Under the pieces are notes generated by a model that saw only the letters and a list, made by a program, of their open reading frames with translations, had not been told where the DNA came from and searched no databases. Shown piece after piece: positions 1 through 8,132 of a stretch of 64,000 nucleotides of DNA (its first letter is position 1; each line of letters opens with the position of its first letter). The stretch covers positions 113,303 through 177,302 of the forward strand of contig CAVYHJ010000027.1 in NCBI GenBank assembly GCA_963768165.1, read 5' to 3'. The DNA comes from CAVYHJ01 sp963768165 [NCBI: uncultured bacterium]. Its GTDB lineage: Bacteria; UBP4; UBA4092. Position numbers and translations under genes: made by a program.

Positions 1-40
1 TGTTTCATCCTTTCATTTTTAATTAACATTTATTTATACA

Positions 41-86
41 TTCTACTTTCACTGTCATGATATGAATTTATAAATAGATTGTCAAG
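41..86 (-). promoter_or_regulatory. Duplicated promoter region, copy A (reads off the left edge)
   Basis: On the minus strand this segment carries TTGACA (positions 85-80), a 17-base spacer and TATCAT (62-57). It matches the segment at 1249-1294 in 43 of 46 bases. Copy A would drive a minus-strand gene whose start lies at or beyond the left edge; GAAAGG followed by ATG occurs at about position 8 but is too close to serve as a normal ribosome site. The similarity suggests two genes with the same control region. Confidence 0.6.
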
Positions 87-209
87 CTGTTTTGATATAC
101 GAATCCTTAGGTGAGATTTTATTCATAATAGGTTCGAGATAGAGGAAAGTGGTTCAAGAAAATAGTTTTTATTAAGTTAATGCTGCATTGGTCAGCGTCA
201 TTAGTTTCA

Positions 210-1217
210 TTAGTAATTCTTAAGCATGATAGACACCTTACTATTATTCACCTGTAACCTGCACCGCCCTCCAATCGGCAAGGTGAGAATGGGCGTCGTG
301 TGACCGAAGTCACAGTTGGCGACTACTGGCAGATGATTTAACACAGGGATCTCACTGATCAACTCGGTGAGTTTTTTAGGAGTCACGCCTCCACTCCGAC
401 CAAAACGACCAATAACAATACCTCTAACTTTTCCGAAACCCGGCTGATAGGAGAGTGCGCGTAGACCACTATCCAATCCCATCAAAGTGGGCTTGCCTTC
501 GGCTGGGTGCTCCAAAAAAAGGATGGACTCGTCTAAAGGGGGAAAATAGGCTGACCCTTGCAGCATATTCAAGCACCAATAACTCCCTCCAACAATCGTG
601 CCTTCTGCCTCTCCCGGTTGAATCGGCCAAAAGCCTTCATTGAGATAAAAGGTGCGGTTTACCTGATCTTTTTGCCAGGCATCATCACTCCACCTGTCTG
701 CCGGCTGCAGGTCAATAGGGGAGTTTCCAAAAAGACAGTTCCGAAAATTCTGTATTGTGTACTCTGCCCCTGTACGCATCATGAAACTGGTGAAATTCGG
801 TCCATAATACGTCGTGACACCGGCACGGGCATAAATTGCATTGCATAGATAAGAGATGTCCGAGTAACCGCAGATAATCTTGGGATGCCGGGTTATGAGG
901 TCGTAATCTAAGCCGTCTAGTATTTGGATGGCTCCAATTCCGCCCACAACGGCCAAAATCGCTTTTACCGAGGGATTGGTTAGGGCTTCGTGGAAATCCT
1001 CCAACCGGTGTTGGGGTGAGGCGGTCAGATGCGCATTGCACTCGTTCACATGCCGTCCGAAACTGACTCTCAATCCCAGCGACTCCAGCCTACCCGTTGC
1101 AAACTCAATATCCTGCTGAGTAAAACCACCGGGTTGTGTTACGCCTCCGATAGACCGGGAGAGTGCTAGCACCCGAATCTCATCGCCCGCAACTAATTTT
1201 GGAGGAATGCGCATCAT
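210..1217 (-). CDS. S66 family LD-carboxypeptidase / MccF-like peptidase
   Basis: This 335-residue protein fits the serine peptidase S66 family, which trims tetrapeptides of murein (LdcA) or cleaves microcin C-type toxins (MccF). The nucleophile Ser is visible in the GYSDIS turn (about S119), and the partner residues fit FLEHPAEGKP (Glu near 234) and NCDFGHTTPI (His near 306). The length is normal for the family and no signal peptide is seen, so it should be cytoplasmic. Its own promoter lies 30-75 bases upstream in a segment that is duplicated at the left edge of the window. The sequence alone does not decide between murein recycling and immunity. Confidence 0.85.
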   Translation of the reverse strand: MMRIPPKLVAGDEIRVLALSRSIGGVTQPGGFTQQDIEFATGRLESLGLRVSFGRHVNECNAHLTASPQHRLEDFHEALTNPSVKAILAVVGGIGAIQILDGLDYDLITRHPKIICGYSDISYLCNAIYARAGVTTYYGPNFTSFMMRTGAEYTIQNFRNCLFGNSPIDLQPADRWSDDAWQKDQVNRTFYLNEGFWPIQPGEAEGTIVGGSYWCLNMLQGSAYFPPLDESILFLEHPAEGKPTLMGLDSGLRALSYQPGFGKVRGIVIGRFGRSGGVTPKKLTELISEIPVLNHLPVVANCDFGHTTPILTLPIGGRCRLQVNNSKVSIMLKNY

Positions 1218-1248
1218 TCTACTCTGCTAAATATTTATTATACATATA

Positions 1249-1294
1249 TTCTACTTTCACTAGCATGATATGAATTTATAAATAGGTTGTCAAG
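1249..1294 (-). promoter_or_regulatory. Promoter of the S66 peptidase gene (repeat copy B)
   Basis: The minus strand reads TTGACA (1293-1288), 17 bases, then TATCAT (1270-1265), about 48 bases before the peptidase start codon. The 46-bp unit is repeated at 41-86 with three mismatches. The -10 and spacer are AT-rich and contain the imperfect palindrome AATTTATAAAT, a possible operator core. Confidence 0.65.
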
Positions 1295-1340
1295 TTCCCA
1301 TATTGAATTATGCAACATTGAATAATTTTGCCTTTGTCGT

Positions 1341-1369
1341 TTGACTTCTAAAGGGTCAAGTGCTATTTT
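1341..1369 (+). promoter_or_regulatory. Predicted sigma70-type promoter upstream of the CBS gene
   Basis: TTGACT (1341-1346), a 17-base spacer and TATTTT (1364-1369) form a plausible promoter. The spacer contains TTGAC and GTCAA arms of an inverted repeat that could bind a regulator. The 1296-1510 stretch holds nothing else recognisable apart from the small frame below. Confidence 0.4.
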
Positions 1370-1430
1370 ATTCTATCGCCACTTATTACTTTCATGGTAG
1401 GTATTAGTCAGGAGACATAGTATCGAGATT

Positions 1431-1529
1431 ATGAACGGACCAAAAAATATGATGATGGACATTTGTAAGGAAACAGACAGCTTCGGCGAAATAGATATTG
1501 TCGACAATAGGTGGGGACTACACTTATGA
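1431..1529 (+). CDS. Possible 32-residue leader peptide before the CBS gene
   Basis: An ATG at 1431 opens a 32-codon frame whose TGA stop overlaps the ATG of the CBS gene in an ATGA arrangement, typical of translational coupling. The peptide contains MMMDICKETDSFGEID and resembles nothing I recognise. AGGAGA lies about 15 bases upstream, rather far for a ribosome site. It may be a leader peptide, the end of a lost gene, or chance. Confidence 0.25.
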   Translation: MNGPKNMMMDICKETDSFGEIDIVDNRWGLHL

Positions 1530-1984
1530 CAGTCCTTGAATTAATGAACCCCAAGGTTATCACCGTCGGGATCAAAACACCGCTACGCGAAATTTTACAG
1601 CTTATGCTCCGCTATAATCTGAATGATATTCTGATCGTAGACAGTGAGCAGAGACTTGCAGGTATTGTCACCTATTCTGATCTAAGTCGCAAATTGCTCC
1701 CAACTCAGAAAGATTTAATGGAAAATGAAGAGTACATTACAACTCCTCAGTTGATGGAAGATCGCTTTAGAAACATCACCAGTGTTCCAGTTGACGAGGT
1801 TATGATTAGAAATGTCATCACCGTATCCCCCGATCTTGAGGCGCTCAAGGCTGGGGCAACAATGACTGCCCACCATTTAAAGCAATTACCGGTTGTCCGA
1901 AACCATAAGGTACTGGGAATGATTAGCCATAGAGACATTGGTTGGGGCTTGATGATGCAATATGCTGGATGTATGAAGGATTGA
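1526..1984 (+). CDS. Tandem CBS-domain protein
   Basis: The protein is essentially one Bateman module: CBS1 spans about residues 5-65 (motif VTYSDLSRKL) and CBS2 about 90-150 (motif MISHRDIGWG). Such modules bind adenine nucleotides and regulate partner enzymes or channels. I chose the ATG at 1526 because AGGTGGGGA lies nine bases upstream; an earlier GTG at 1511 sits inside that ribosome site. No catalytic domain is attached, so the partner is unknown. The next gene encodes an ABC1 kinase after about 140 bases, with no evident link. An open frame continues past the stop in another phase. Confidence 0.85.
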   Translation: MTVLELMNPKVITVGIKTPLREILQLMLRYNLNDILIVDSEQRLAGIVTYSDLSRKLLPTQKDLMENEEYITTPQLMEDRFRNITSVPVDEVMIRNVITVSPDLEALKAGATMTAHHLKQLPVVRNHKVLGMISHRDIGWGLMMQYAGCMKD

Positions 1985-2093
1985 AGCTAGAACGCCTGTA
2001 AAGGCTGCTATAGACGCGATTGATGATTGCATACCCATTAAAACCGTTCTTCATGTTTCTGTACATTATCAGGTTCACATGGCTTTTCGCTAG
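1980..2093 (+). other. Open-frame remnant after the CBS gene
   Basis: A stop-free stretch of 37 codons in a different phase starts right at the CBS stop and reads ARTPVKAAIDAIDDCIPI then HVSVHYQVHMAFR. The composition is protein-like. It could be the original C-terminus of the CBS protein cut off by a frameshift, or the tail of a deleted gene. No start codon or ribosome site is visible. Confidence 0.25.
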
Positions 2094-2125
2094 ACGCGAA
2101 AATATATGTTAAAATTCAATCACCC

Positions 2126-3790
2126 ATGAAATATAACGCATTGGTAAGGTTGGAGCGCAATGTTCACCGGTCAGGTGAAATCATCAATGTACTGGCAAAG
2201 TATGGTCTGGCCGATTGGGTCAAGGGTCTGAATTACTCGTGGATTCAGGATCGAATACAAAGTATTGACGGACAGCATATCCCCAACCTTAAAATCGAAG
2301 AGCGCGTGCGCCTGGCATTCACCGAACTCGGCACCACCTTCATCAAGCTTGGTCAAGTATTGGGCACGCGGCCCGATCTCGTTGGTCCTGAAATTGCCCA
2401 GGAACTGGCTCACCTGCAAACCGCCGCTCCGGCGGATCCTCCAGACATGGTTCGGGCTACGATTGAAGCTGAGTTTAGCAAACCGCTAAATGTGTTGTTT
2501 GCTCAATTTGAAGATGTGCCATTAGCCTCAGCCTCCATCGCCCAAGTACATCTTGCCCGGCTCCACTCTGGCGAGCAAATCGTCGTCAAAGTCCAGCACG
2601 CCGGCATTGCGGACAAGGTCCTGCCCGATCTCGATATCCTCGCCGACTTGGCCGAGTTGGCGGAAAAGCACGCTTCCCAGATTCGTCGCTATCAGCCTAT
2701 TGCGATCGTACGGCAGTTTCGCCGCACCCTCCTGCGCGAACTGGATTTCACTTTTGAACGCCGCAATCTTGAGGAATTCGCGGAACATTTCGCTCAGGAC
2801 GACACCGTCCATTTCCCTTACGCCTACGCACAGTTCTCGACGCGCCGTGTTCTGACCATGGAACGGCTGGTGGGCATCCTTGGCACTGAATCCGAGGCGC
2901 TCGCCGCATCAGGTGTTGATCTCAATGAATTTGCGCGCTGCGGTGCCAATATGTATCTTCGGATGATTTTCCGCGATGCGTTCTACCATGCCGACCCGCA
3001 TCCCGGCAACCTGATGCTCTTGGACGGTGGTGTGGTCGGGGTTCTCGACTGTGGTATGGTTGGCCGGCTCGATGAAGAATTAGCGGAAGGTTTAGATGAA
3101 TTGCTTATAGCTATCGTGAACCACAACTCGGTGGACTTGGGGGAAATTATTCTTCGCCTTGAATCTGCACCGCCCGGCATACCCCGCGACCAATTGCGTG
3201 CAGACCTTACTGATTTCATCGCCGACTACGTGGGCCAATCCATCCAAGACCTGAATCTAGCCAGTGCATTGAGCAGCCTGTTTGAAATCATCCGGCGATA
3301 TAACATTACCTTACCACCTGCCCTTTCGCTGCTTCTGCGTACGCTGGTCGAGTTGGAGGGAACCGCTCAACGTTTGAGTCCGGAATTTAGTCTTGCTGAA
3401 GTGTTCCAACCGTTTTATACTACGATGGTCCACCGTCGTCTTTCGATCCGGGGTATCCTTGGCAGGTTCCAGCATACTTACCGTGATTGGGAGCGGCTGG
3501 TACAGACTTTGCCGCGCGACTTAAGCGACGTTCTCAAGCGTGTTCGCGATGGCACCTTCTCCGTCCATTTTGACATCCGTCATATAGACCCGGTAATCAA
3601 CCGCTTGGTGCTCGGGGTGATGACCGCTGCACTGTTTATCAGCTCTGCTCTCCTCTGGAGCATGAAAGCACCGCCTTTAATCGCGGGCGTTTCAGTTTTT
3701 GGTTGTGCCGGTTACCTAATAGCGATTTATCTTGGTTGGCGCTTACTGCGTGCTATCAAAAAGTCCGGTGACATCAATTCGAAAAAATAG
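2126..3790 (+). CDS. ABC1/AarF/UbiB family protein-kinase-like protein
   Basis: This 554-residue protein belongs to the ABC1 (UbiB/AarF) atypical kinase family, linked to quinone and lipid metabolism at membranes. It shows the diagnostic KxGQ motif (KLGQVLGTRPDL), the ADPHPGNL catalytic loop and LDCGMVGRLD in place of the kinase DFG segment. Two transmembrane helices lie near the C-terminus (about residues 497-515 and 520-540), as is usual. TG-T-TAAAAT ends ten bases before the ATG and no Shine-Dalgarno is visible. The gene is visibly richer in G+C than its neighbours, which suggests recent transfer. No ubiquinone genes are nearby. Confidence 0.9.
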   Translation: MKYNALVRLERNVHRSGEIINVLAKYGLADWVKGLNYSWIQDRIQSIDGQHIPNLKIEERVRLAFTELGTTFIKLGQVLGTRPDLVGPEIAQELAHLQTAAPADPPDMVRATIEAEFSKPLNVLFAQFEDVPLASASIAQVHLARLHSGEQIVVKVQHAGIADKVLPDLDILADLAELAEKHASQIRRYQPIAIVRQFRRTLLRELDFTFERRNLEEFAEHFAQDDTVHFPYAYAQFSTRRVLTMERLVGILGTESEALAASGVDLNEFARCGANMYLRMIFRDAFYHADPHPGNLMLLDGGVVGVLDCGMVGRLDEELAEGLDELLIAIVNHNSVDLGEIILRLESAPPGIPRDQLRADLTDFIADYVGQSIQDLNLASALSSLFEIIRRYNITLPPALSLLLRTLVELEGTAQRLSPEFSLAEVFQPFYTTMVHRRLSIRGILGRFQHTYRDWERLVQTLPRDLSDVLKRVRDGTFSVHFDIRHIDPVINRLVLGVMTAALFISSALLWSMKAPPLIAGVSVFGCAGYLIAIYLGWRLLRAIKKSGDINSKK

Positions 3791-3886
3791 AAATATTACC
3801 GCCCTTTCGGGTTTGAACAACATTGCAGTTACGAGGAATTTTAGGTGAGGCAGGGCGAGCGGTCACGTGTGAAACAAGAAATATAA

Positions 3887-4558
3887 TTATTCCCTGCGTT
3901 TACCAAATATTCTAAGAAAATCTAAAAATAAGTTGATGAAATCAAGATATAAAGTTAAGGCTCCGATAATAGATTCTTTTTCCTCTCCTCCCCATGTCTG
4001 ACTGTCTGCGTAAAGGTTTTTAATTTTTTGCGTATCGTAAGCCGTTAGGGCAATGAAAACTAAAACTCCAATGAATGTGGTTACCCAATATATTATTGAG
4101 TTATGAAAAAATAAATTAACCAGAGAAGCAATGATTATTCCAAATAATGTCATTATGGCAAAACTTCCTAATGTTGTTAAATCTTTTTTAGTGATATACC
4201 CATATAGACTCATCACGCCAAATACTCCGGCGGTGACGAAAAATGCCAAAGCAATAGAACTTTCTGTAAAAGCAAGTAAAACAATCGAGAAGGTTATGCC
4301 GTTGAGAATTGAATATAACAGAAAAATCAAAGTTGCTGCTGAAGCTGAAATCCTTTGCACCGTGGCGGATAAAAAAAATACCAGAACAAGTTCTAAAATG
4401 AGCAACCCATAAAAAATAAAACTATTACCAACTATTATTTTCAATATTGCAGGAGTTACGGAGACAAAATATGCGGTAATGGCGGTTAGCAAAAGACCGA
4501 TAAACATCCAGCCATACACCTTTTGCATAAAATTAATTACACTATTTTCTTGGTACAT
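3887..4558 (-). CDS. Bax inhibitor-1 (BI-1/YccA) family membrane protein
   Basis: This 223-residue polytopic protein has about seven hydrophobic helices and the family signature near its C-terminus: LTAYDTQKIKNL followed by ALTLYLDFINLFLDFLRIFG. BI-1/YccA proteins are pH-sensitive calcium-leak channels or modulators of membrane proteases. Length and topology are normal. It is a single gene, convergent with the ABC1 kinase gene and divergent from the small membrane protein at 4654. Confidence 0.9.
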   Translation of the reverse strand: MYQENSVINFMQKVYGWMFIGLLLTAITAYFVSVTPAILKIIVGNSFIFYGLLILELVLVFFLSATVQRISASAATLIFLLYSILNGITFSIVLLAFTESSIALAFFVTAGVFGVMSLYGYITKKDLTTLGSFAIMTLFGIIIASLVNLFFHNSIIYWVTTFIGVLVFIALTAYDTQKIKNLYADSQTWGGEEKESIIGALTLYLDFINLFLDFLRIFGKRRE

Positions 4559-4653
4559 TTTGATATAACTTATTCGTTATGTTGACAATAAAAGGGTTCT
4601 ACGATTATTATAAACGATAAGAGCCTTTGATAACACAAAAAAGAATATTATAT

Positions 4654-4911
4654 ATGAATCCATATATACTTTTGCCTTTTTTTCCTTTTTTAATTGGGAT
4701 TATATTAATCTTTGGAACGATAAAACGATGGAAATGGTTGGTAGAACCTCCCGCGGGTAATTGGATAATTTGGTTGGTTTATTCTATCTCATTCATAGAT
4801 AAACGGTCGGGTAAGACTTTCTTAATTTACTGTAATTACATTTTAGGGGTATTTTTTATTCTGGTTAGTTTATTTGGAATTTGGTATGCAATTAAGACTG
4901 GTAACTTATAA
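4654..4911 (+). CDS. Small membrane protein, unknown function
   Basis: About 85 residues are encoded from the ATG at 4654; a TTG at 4627 would add nine residues with no better ribosome site. Two hydrophobic helices are clear, one near the N-terminus (PYILLPFFPFLIGIILIF) and one near the C-terminus (NYILGVFFILVSLFGIWY). I recognise no family. It stands alone, divergent from the BI-1 gene. Confidence 0.5.
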   Translation: MNPYILLPFFPFLIGIILIFGTIKRWKWLVEPPAGNWIIWLVYSISFIDKRSGKTFLIYCNYILGVFFILVSLFGIWYAIKTGNL

Positions 4912-4995
4912 TTCTTCCTAAATTAGAATAAATTATCTAATTGACTAGAACTACAGCTACTTTTTTAATATCCTACCCCCTATTGCCGTCACCGC

Positions 4996-5772
4996 TTAGA
5001 TAACCACTTTGGGATACATATAAGCGCTGAGAATGGATATCAAAAAGGTGACTATGATTAGCACCATAATATCAAACGGAAGTTGTGTTAGGTTGCCGGT
5101 AACAAGAAGCGCCCGGAGACCGTCCACCATATAACTCAAAGGATTGATATTGGCAACCACTTGAAGCCACCCAGGCATAATGTTAATTGGATAAATGGCA
5201 TTGGAAGCAAAAAAGAGGGGCAGGGTAATCACTTGTCCGATTCCCATAAACCGTTCACGAGTTTTCACAATGGACGCGATAATCATGGATAATCCAGCAA
5301 AGACACCGGCTCCCAGCATGACAATAACAATCACTCCCACGATGGACACTATTGTCAGACGCAGATGAATTTGAAGAATGACAGCAAAAATAAAAATAAT
5401 TACTGCTTGGCTTAATCCCCGAATCCCCGCTGAGATCATTTTCCCATATACCAATGCCAGACGGGGTGTCGGCGTAACTAGAAATTTTTGCAAAAGACCC
5501 ATGTCCCTTTCCCAGATGATGGACAGTCCGTAGAAAATCGCAATAAACGTGACCGATTGAGTAAGGATACCGGGGGTTATAAATTGCAAATAGGTGAGTC
5601 CCGGTGTGTTTATGGCGCGAATTTTACTCATCGCTTCCCCAAAAATCCCCAGCCATAATATGGGTTGCACGGCACGGGTGATAAGTTCGGTTGGATCATG
5701 GAGTAGTTTTCGTACCTCCATTTCCGCTATCACATTGGATTTAATAATAATTTGTGAAATATACTTAAACAT
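4996..5772 (-). CDS. ABC-2 type exporter permease (DrrB-like)
   Basis: This 258-residue protein has six predicted helices and the ABC-2 pattern of a long cytoplasmic N-terminus, the LLQKFLVTPTPRLALVYGKM segment and a loop ending in NPLSYMVDGLRALLV. It pairs with the ATPase gene three bases upstream, forming a two-gene exporter operon of the daunorubicin-resistance type. Likely substrates are amphipathic compounds or lipids, but the sequence does not say which. The start sits directly after the ATPase stop, which implies coupled translation. Confidence 0.88.
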   Translation of the reverse strand: MFKYISQIIIKSNVIAEMEVRKLLHDPTELITRAVQPILWLGIFGEAMSKIRAINTPGLTYLQFITPGILTQSVTFIAIFYGLSIIWERDMGLLQKFLVTPTPRLALVYGKMISAGIRGLSQAVIIFIFAVILQIHLRLTIVSIVGVIVIVMLGAGVFAGLSMIIASIVKTRERFMGIGQVITLPLFFASNAIYPINIMPGWLQVVANINPLSYMVDGLRALLVTGNLTQLPFDIMVLIIVTFLISILSAYMYPKVVI

Positions 5773-5775
5773 ATC

Positions 5776-6576
5776 CTACCCCAACTTTTGGTTTGTATCT
5801 CGGGACCGTCGTATGTCTTGAAGATTCCCTGTTTCTTGAAGACTGGCACCTGAAAAAAATATAAAGGCATCTTCCAGGGTTGCATCCTTGATTCCTGTTT
5901 TTTCTTTCAGTTCCGGAACGGTACCCAGGGTGGCTATTTTACCGTTATGCATAATGGCAACCCGGTTGCTCATTTCTTCGGCTTCATCCATTTGGTGCGT
6001 GGTGAAAAAAATTGTTGTGCCGAAAGAATCCCGCAGTTCCAGCAAATGTTTCCAAACACTCTGCTTGACTATCGGGTCCAGTCCTGAAGTCGGCTCATCC
6101 AAAAATAAGACCTGCGGACGATGGAGAATCGCCTGTCCTATTTCCAATTTACGGACCATCCCGCCGGAAAAGGTTCTGACCAGGGAATTTTTTTGGTTTT
6201 CCATTTCCAGAAAAGAGAGAGTTTTCTGAACTCGTTCTTCTCGTTGATCTGAAGGAATATCATAGAGCCGGGCCATCAATATTAGATTTTCATAGGCGGT
6301 AAGCGAGCCATCCACGGATATCATCTGGGGCACATATCCAATTACTTTCCGCACTTCCGCGGAATTATGGACAATATCATGTCCAGCAATCATACCACTA
6401 CCGCTGGTGGGTTTCAGCAGGGTGATGAGCATCTTAATGGTGGTTGATTTACCAGCTCCATTAGGACCCAAGAAAGCAAAGGTCTCACCCTTATTTACTG
6501 TAAAATTGATACGGTTAACCGCCGTAAAATGGTCAAATTGTTTGGTTAGGTCTTTTACTTCAATAATATTTTTCAT
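5776..6576 (-). CDS. ABC transporter ATP-binding protein (DrrA-like)
   Basis: The 266-residue ATPase shows Walker A GPNGAGKSTT, signature FSGGMVRKLEIG, Walker B VLFLDEPTSGLDP and the switch histidine in FFTTHQMDEAEEM. The short tail after the core resembles DrrA-type exporters. It is the first gene of the exporter operon with the permease at 4996-5772 and should power export of a small molecule from the cytoplasm. Family assignment is secure; the substrate is not. Confidence 0.92.
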   Translation of the reverse strand: MKNIIEVKDLTKQFDHFTAVNRINFTVNKGETFAFLGPNGAGKSTTIKMLITLLKPTSGSGMIAGHDIVHNSAEVRKVIGYVPQMISVDGSLTAYENLILMARLYDIPSDQREERVQKTLSFLEMENQKNSLVRTFSGGMVRKLEIGQAILHRPQVLFLDEPTSGLDPIVKQSVWKHLLELRDSFGTTIFFTTHQMDEAEEMSNRVAIMHNGKIATLGTVPELKEKTGIKDATLEDAFIFFSGASLQETGNLQDIRRSRDTNQKLG

Positions 6577-7045
6577 ACTTACTTTAGGGGCTTACTATCC
6601 AACAAGTATTCTAGGATTTAATAAGTTCTGATACATTGGCAGGATCTAGTTTCTCTAGACACTGCACTAACTTGTTTTCGGTTTTTAAAGGAAGGACTTA
6701 TCTCAATAATCATTAGCTTGCCTACTTATTATATGATACCACTTATGATGGATTTTAAAAATATGTATCGGGGACTGGTAGCGTAAACTAAATTGTGTAA
6801 CGGAGAGAAGAGAGGAAAGGGTGTATTCTTCCAAGAGACAAAACCAAGAGAGAAGAGACGAAGTGCAAAAAGCCCAAAGTTAAGATGACAGCAAATACCC
6901 TAAAAAAAATCTCCGCCCCTCTTTCCAGAAAGCCCTGAAAAAGTACCAAAAATTAGAAGAAGTACGTCAAAATGACATGGCAAGATAAATGGGAGATAAT
7001 ACGGAGTTAGTACGGAGATGGTACGGAGACAGTGTGTAGCCATCT
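6577..7045. other. Intergenic stretch with possible IS remnant
   Basis: No gene is supported here. Positions 6773-6805 read like the terminal repeat of an IS256-type element (GGTAGCGTAAACTAAATTG), but no transposase is present. The remainder is purine-rich and holds AAAGCCCT followed by A-rich DNA, an arrangement seen again near 56610. The stretch ends in three 11-bp TACGGAG repeats. I see no promoter or terminator that I would defend. Confidence 0.3.
7000..7032. repeat. Three tandem 11-bp TACGGAG units
   Basis: TACGGAGTTAG, TACGGAGATGG and TACGGAGACAG follow one another without spacing. A related stretch with GTACGGAGTTG occurs near 56702. Three units are too few and too variable for a CRISPR, and no function is evident. 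Confidence 0.6.
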
Positions 7046-7465
7046 TTACACTTTTTCAATGCGGGTGGAGATATTCCACACGTGTCCCGCTGGGTCAATA
7101 ATTCGCCCTACCCGATCTCCCCAAAACGTGTTCTCTATTGGAATTAAGATTTTCGCCCCGACACCAATCGCCTGTTCTATGACCTTATCCACATTTTCAA
7201 CGTAAAGATAAATCACCACTGGTGAACTGCCATCCGGTTGCGGAGCACGACTCGCTAGGTTAGGAAATTCTCCATGAACCATAATCATCGCCCCGGCGAT
7301 GGTTAGTAAGGCATGGATTACAATCCCCTCTTGACTTGCTCGACGTGTTACTTCCACAGCACCAAACGCAGACTTACAAAACTCAATTTCTGCAACCGCG
7401 TCCCGACATACTAACATCGGTATCACGCCTGTGAATCTACCGGAGGTTGGTTTTATTGTGCTCAT
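7046..7465 (-). CDS. VOC-fold (glyoxalase/bleomycin-resistance, PhnB-like) protein
   Basis: This 139-residue protein has the paired beta-alpha-beta-beta-beta modules of the vicinal oxygen chelate fold. It starts with VIPMLVCRDAVAEIEFCKSA and ends with FWGDRVGRIIDPAGHVW, the hallmark of the PhnB-like subgroup. Members range from metal-dependent lyases to antibiotic-binding proteins, and I cannot choose among them. The gene stands alone. The bases before the ATG contain no clear Shine-Dalgarno. Confidence 0.8.
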   Translation of the reverse strand: MSTIKPTSGRFTGVIPMLVCRDAVAEIEFCKSAFGAVEVTRRASQEGIVIHALLTIAGAMIMVHGEFPNLASRAPQPDGSSPVVIYLYVENVDKVIEQAIGVGAKILIPIENTFWGDRVGRIIDPAGHVWNISTRIEKV

Positions 7466-7538
7466 AAATATGTGTTTTCTTCAGCCAGTCTGTTAAAAAC
7501 AGTGAAAACAGTTGACGCTTTATTTGATGAGTTCCACT

Positions 7539-7598
7539 CCCCTGGTTAAAACTAGGGGTTAATGGGATTTCCCATTAACCCCCAACTTCAGTTGGGGG
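7539..7598. repeat. Three overlapping hairpins (IS200/REP-like palindromic element)
   Basis: Three stem-loops follow one another and share arms. CCCCTGGTT pairs with AACTAGGGG (7539-7558, one G-T). GGGGTTAATGGGA pairs with TCCCATTAACCCC (7555-7582, 13 bp, two-base loop). CCCCCAACT pairs with AGTTGGGGG (7579-7598). Shared G and C runs make the middle stem mutually exclusive with the outer two. The shape resembles ends of IS200/IS605 elements or their palindromic relics; no TnpA or TnpB gene is adjacent. Confidence 0.7.
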
Positions 7599-7665
7599 AG
7601 AGTACCTAAGTTCTTTTTCGTAACTGTTTCAACAGTTTTCTGAGACTTACACCTATCCAGCAAGG

Positions 7666-7682
7666 ATCCTAAGACCTTTGTC
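7666..7682. repeat. 17-bp direct repeat, left of the PIN/RHH module
   Basis: ATCCTAAGACCTTTGTC here matches ATCCTAAGACCTCTGTC at 8444-8460 with one mismatch. The pair brackets the PIN toxin and its antitoxin. It may be the scar of insertion or recombination of the whole module. Confidence 0.6.
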
Positions 7683-7718
7683 TTTTATATTTGGCATTAT
7701 ATGACCAATTCTAAAATC

Positions 7719-8132
7719 TTACACATGCTGACTGACGTACTTTACAAATTGAGCGGGAGACAAAATGGAAATATTTTCCCATTGTTTTAATGAAAGAAGA
7801 TGTTTGTCTCCAGAGACAATGAAGTCCACCGAAGCGGCATAGGCAGCATCCAGAACTTTATTATCATCCGGGTCTTCCATGACCACATGGAAAGTTTGAG
7901 ATGGATAAATTAATTCAAAGGTGTCTCGGAATAGTGAAATCACGGAAGCGACTTCCTTTATTTTGGATTGAAATTTTGGACGACATAATACTTCTTCTAT
8001 CTCTGTCAAAAGGGCGGGAGAGGTAAAATTGGCTATCGTTCCATTGGATATAAGAATAAGAATTTGTCTAGGATATCCTTGTTGAAAGAGAATACCGGAC
8101 ACCAGCACATTGGTGTCACAGACGATTTTCAT
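7719..8132 (-). CDS. PIN-domain toxin (putative toxin-antitoxin PIN family)
   Basis: The 137-residue protein is a PIN-fold ribonuclease. It opens with CDTNVLVSGIL (D6), has E45 in LLTEIEEVL, and ends with DPDDNKVLDAA (D95) and FIVSGDKHLLSL (D109), the acidic cluster that binds the catalytic metal. It matches the subfamily usually annotated as putative toxin-antitoxin PIN toxin. Its start overlaps the stop of the ribbon-helix-helix antitoxin gene by four bases, so translation is coupled. All expected acidic residues are present, so the toxin should be active. Confidence 0.88.
   Translation of the reverse strand: MKIVCDTNVLVSGILFQQGYPRQILILISNGTIANFTSPALLTEIEEVLCRPKFQSKIKEVASVISLFRDTFELIYPSQTFHVVMEDPDDNKVLDAAYAASVDFIVSGDKHLLSLKQWENISILSPAQFVKYVSQHV

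Noticed and set aside
7000-7032. CRISPR-like short repeats
   Set aside because: The units are 11 bp, contiguous, imperfect and only three; there are no spacers and no cas genes.
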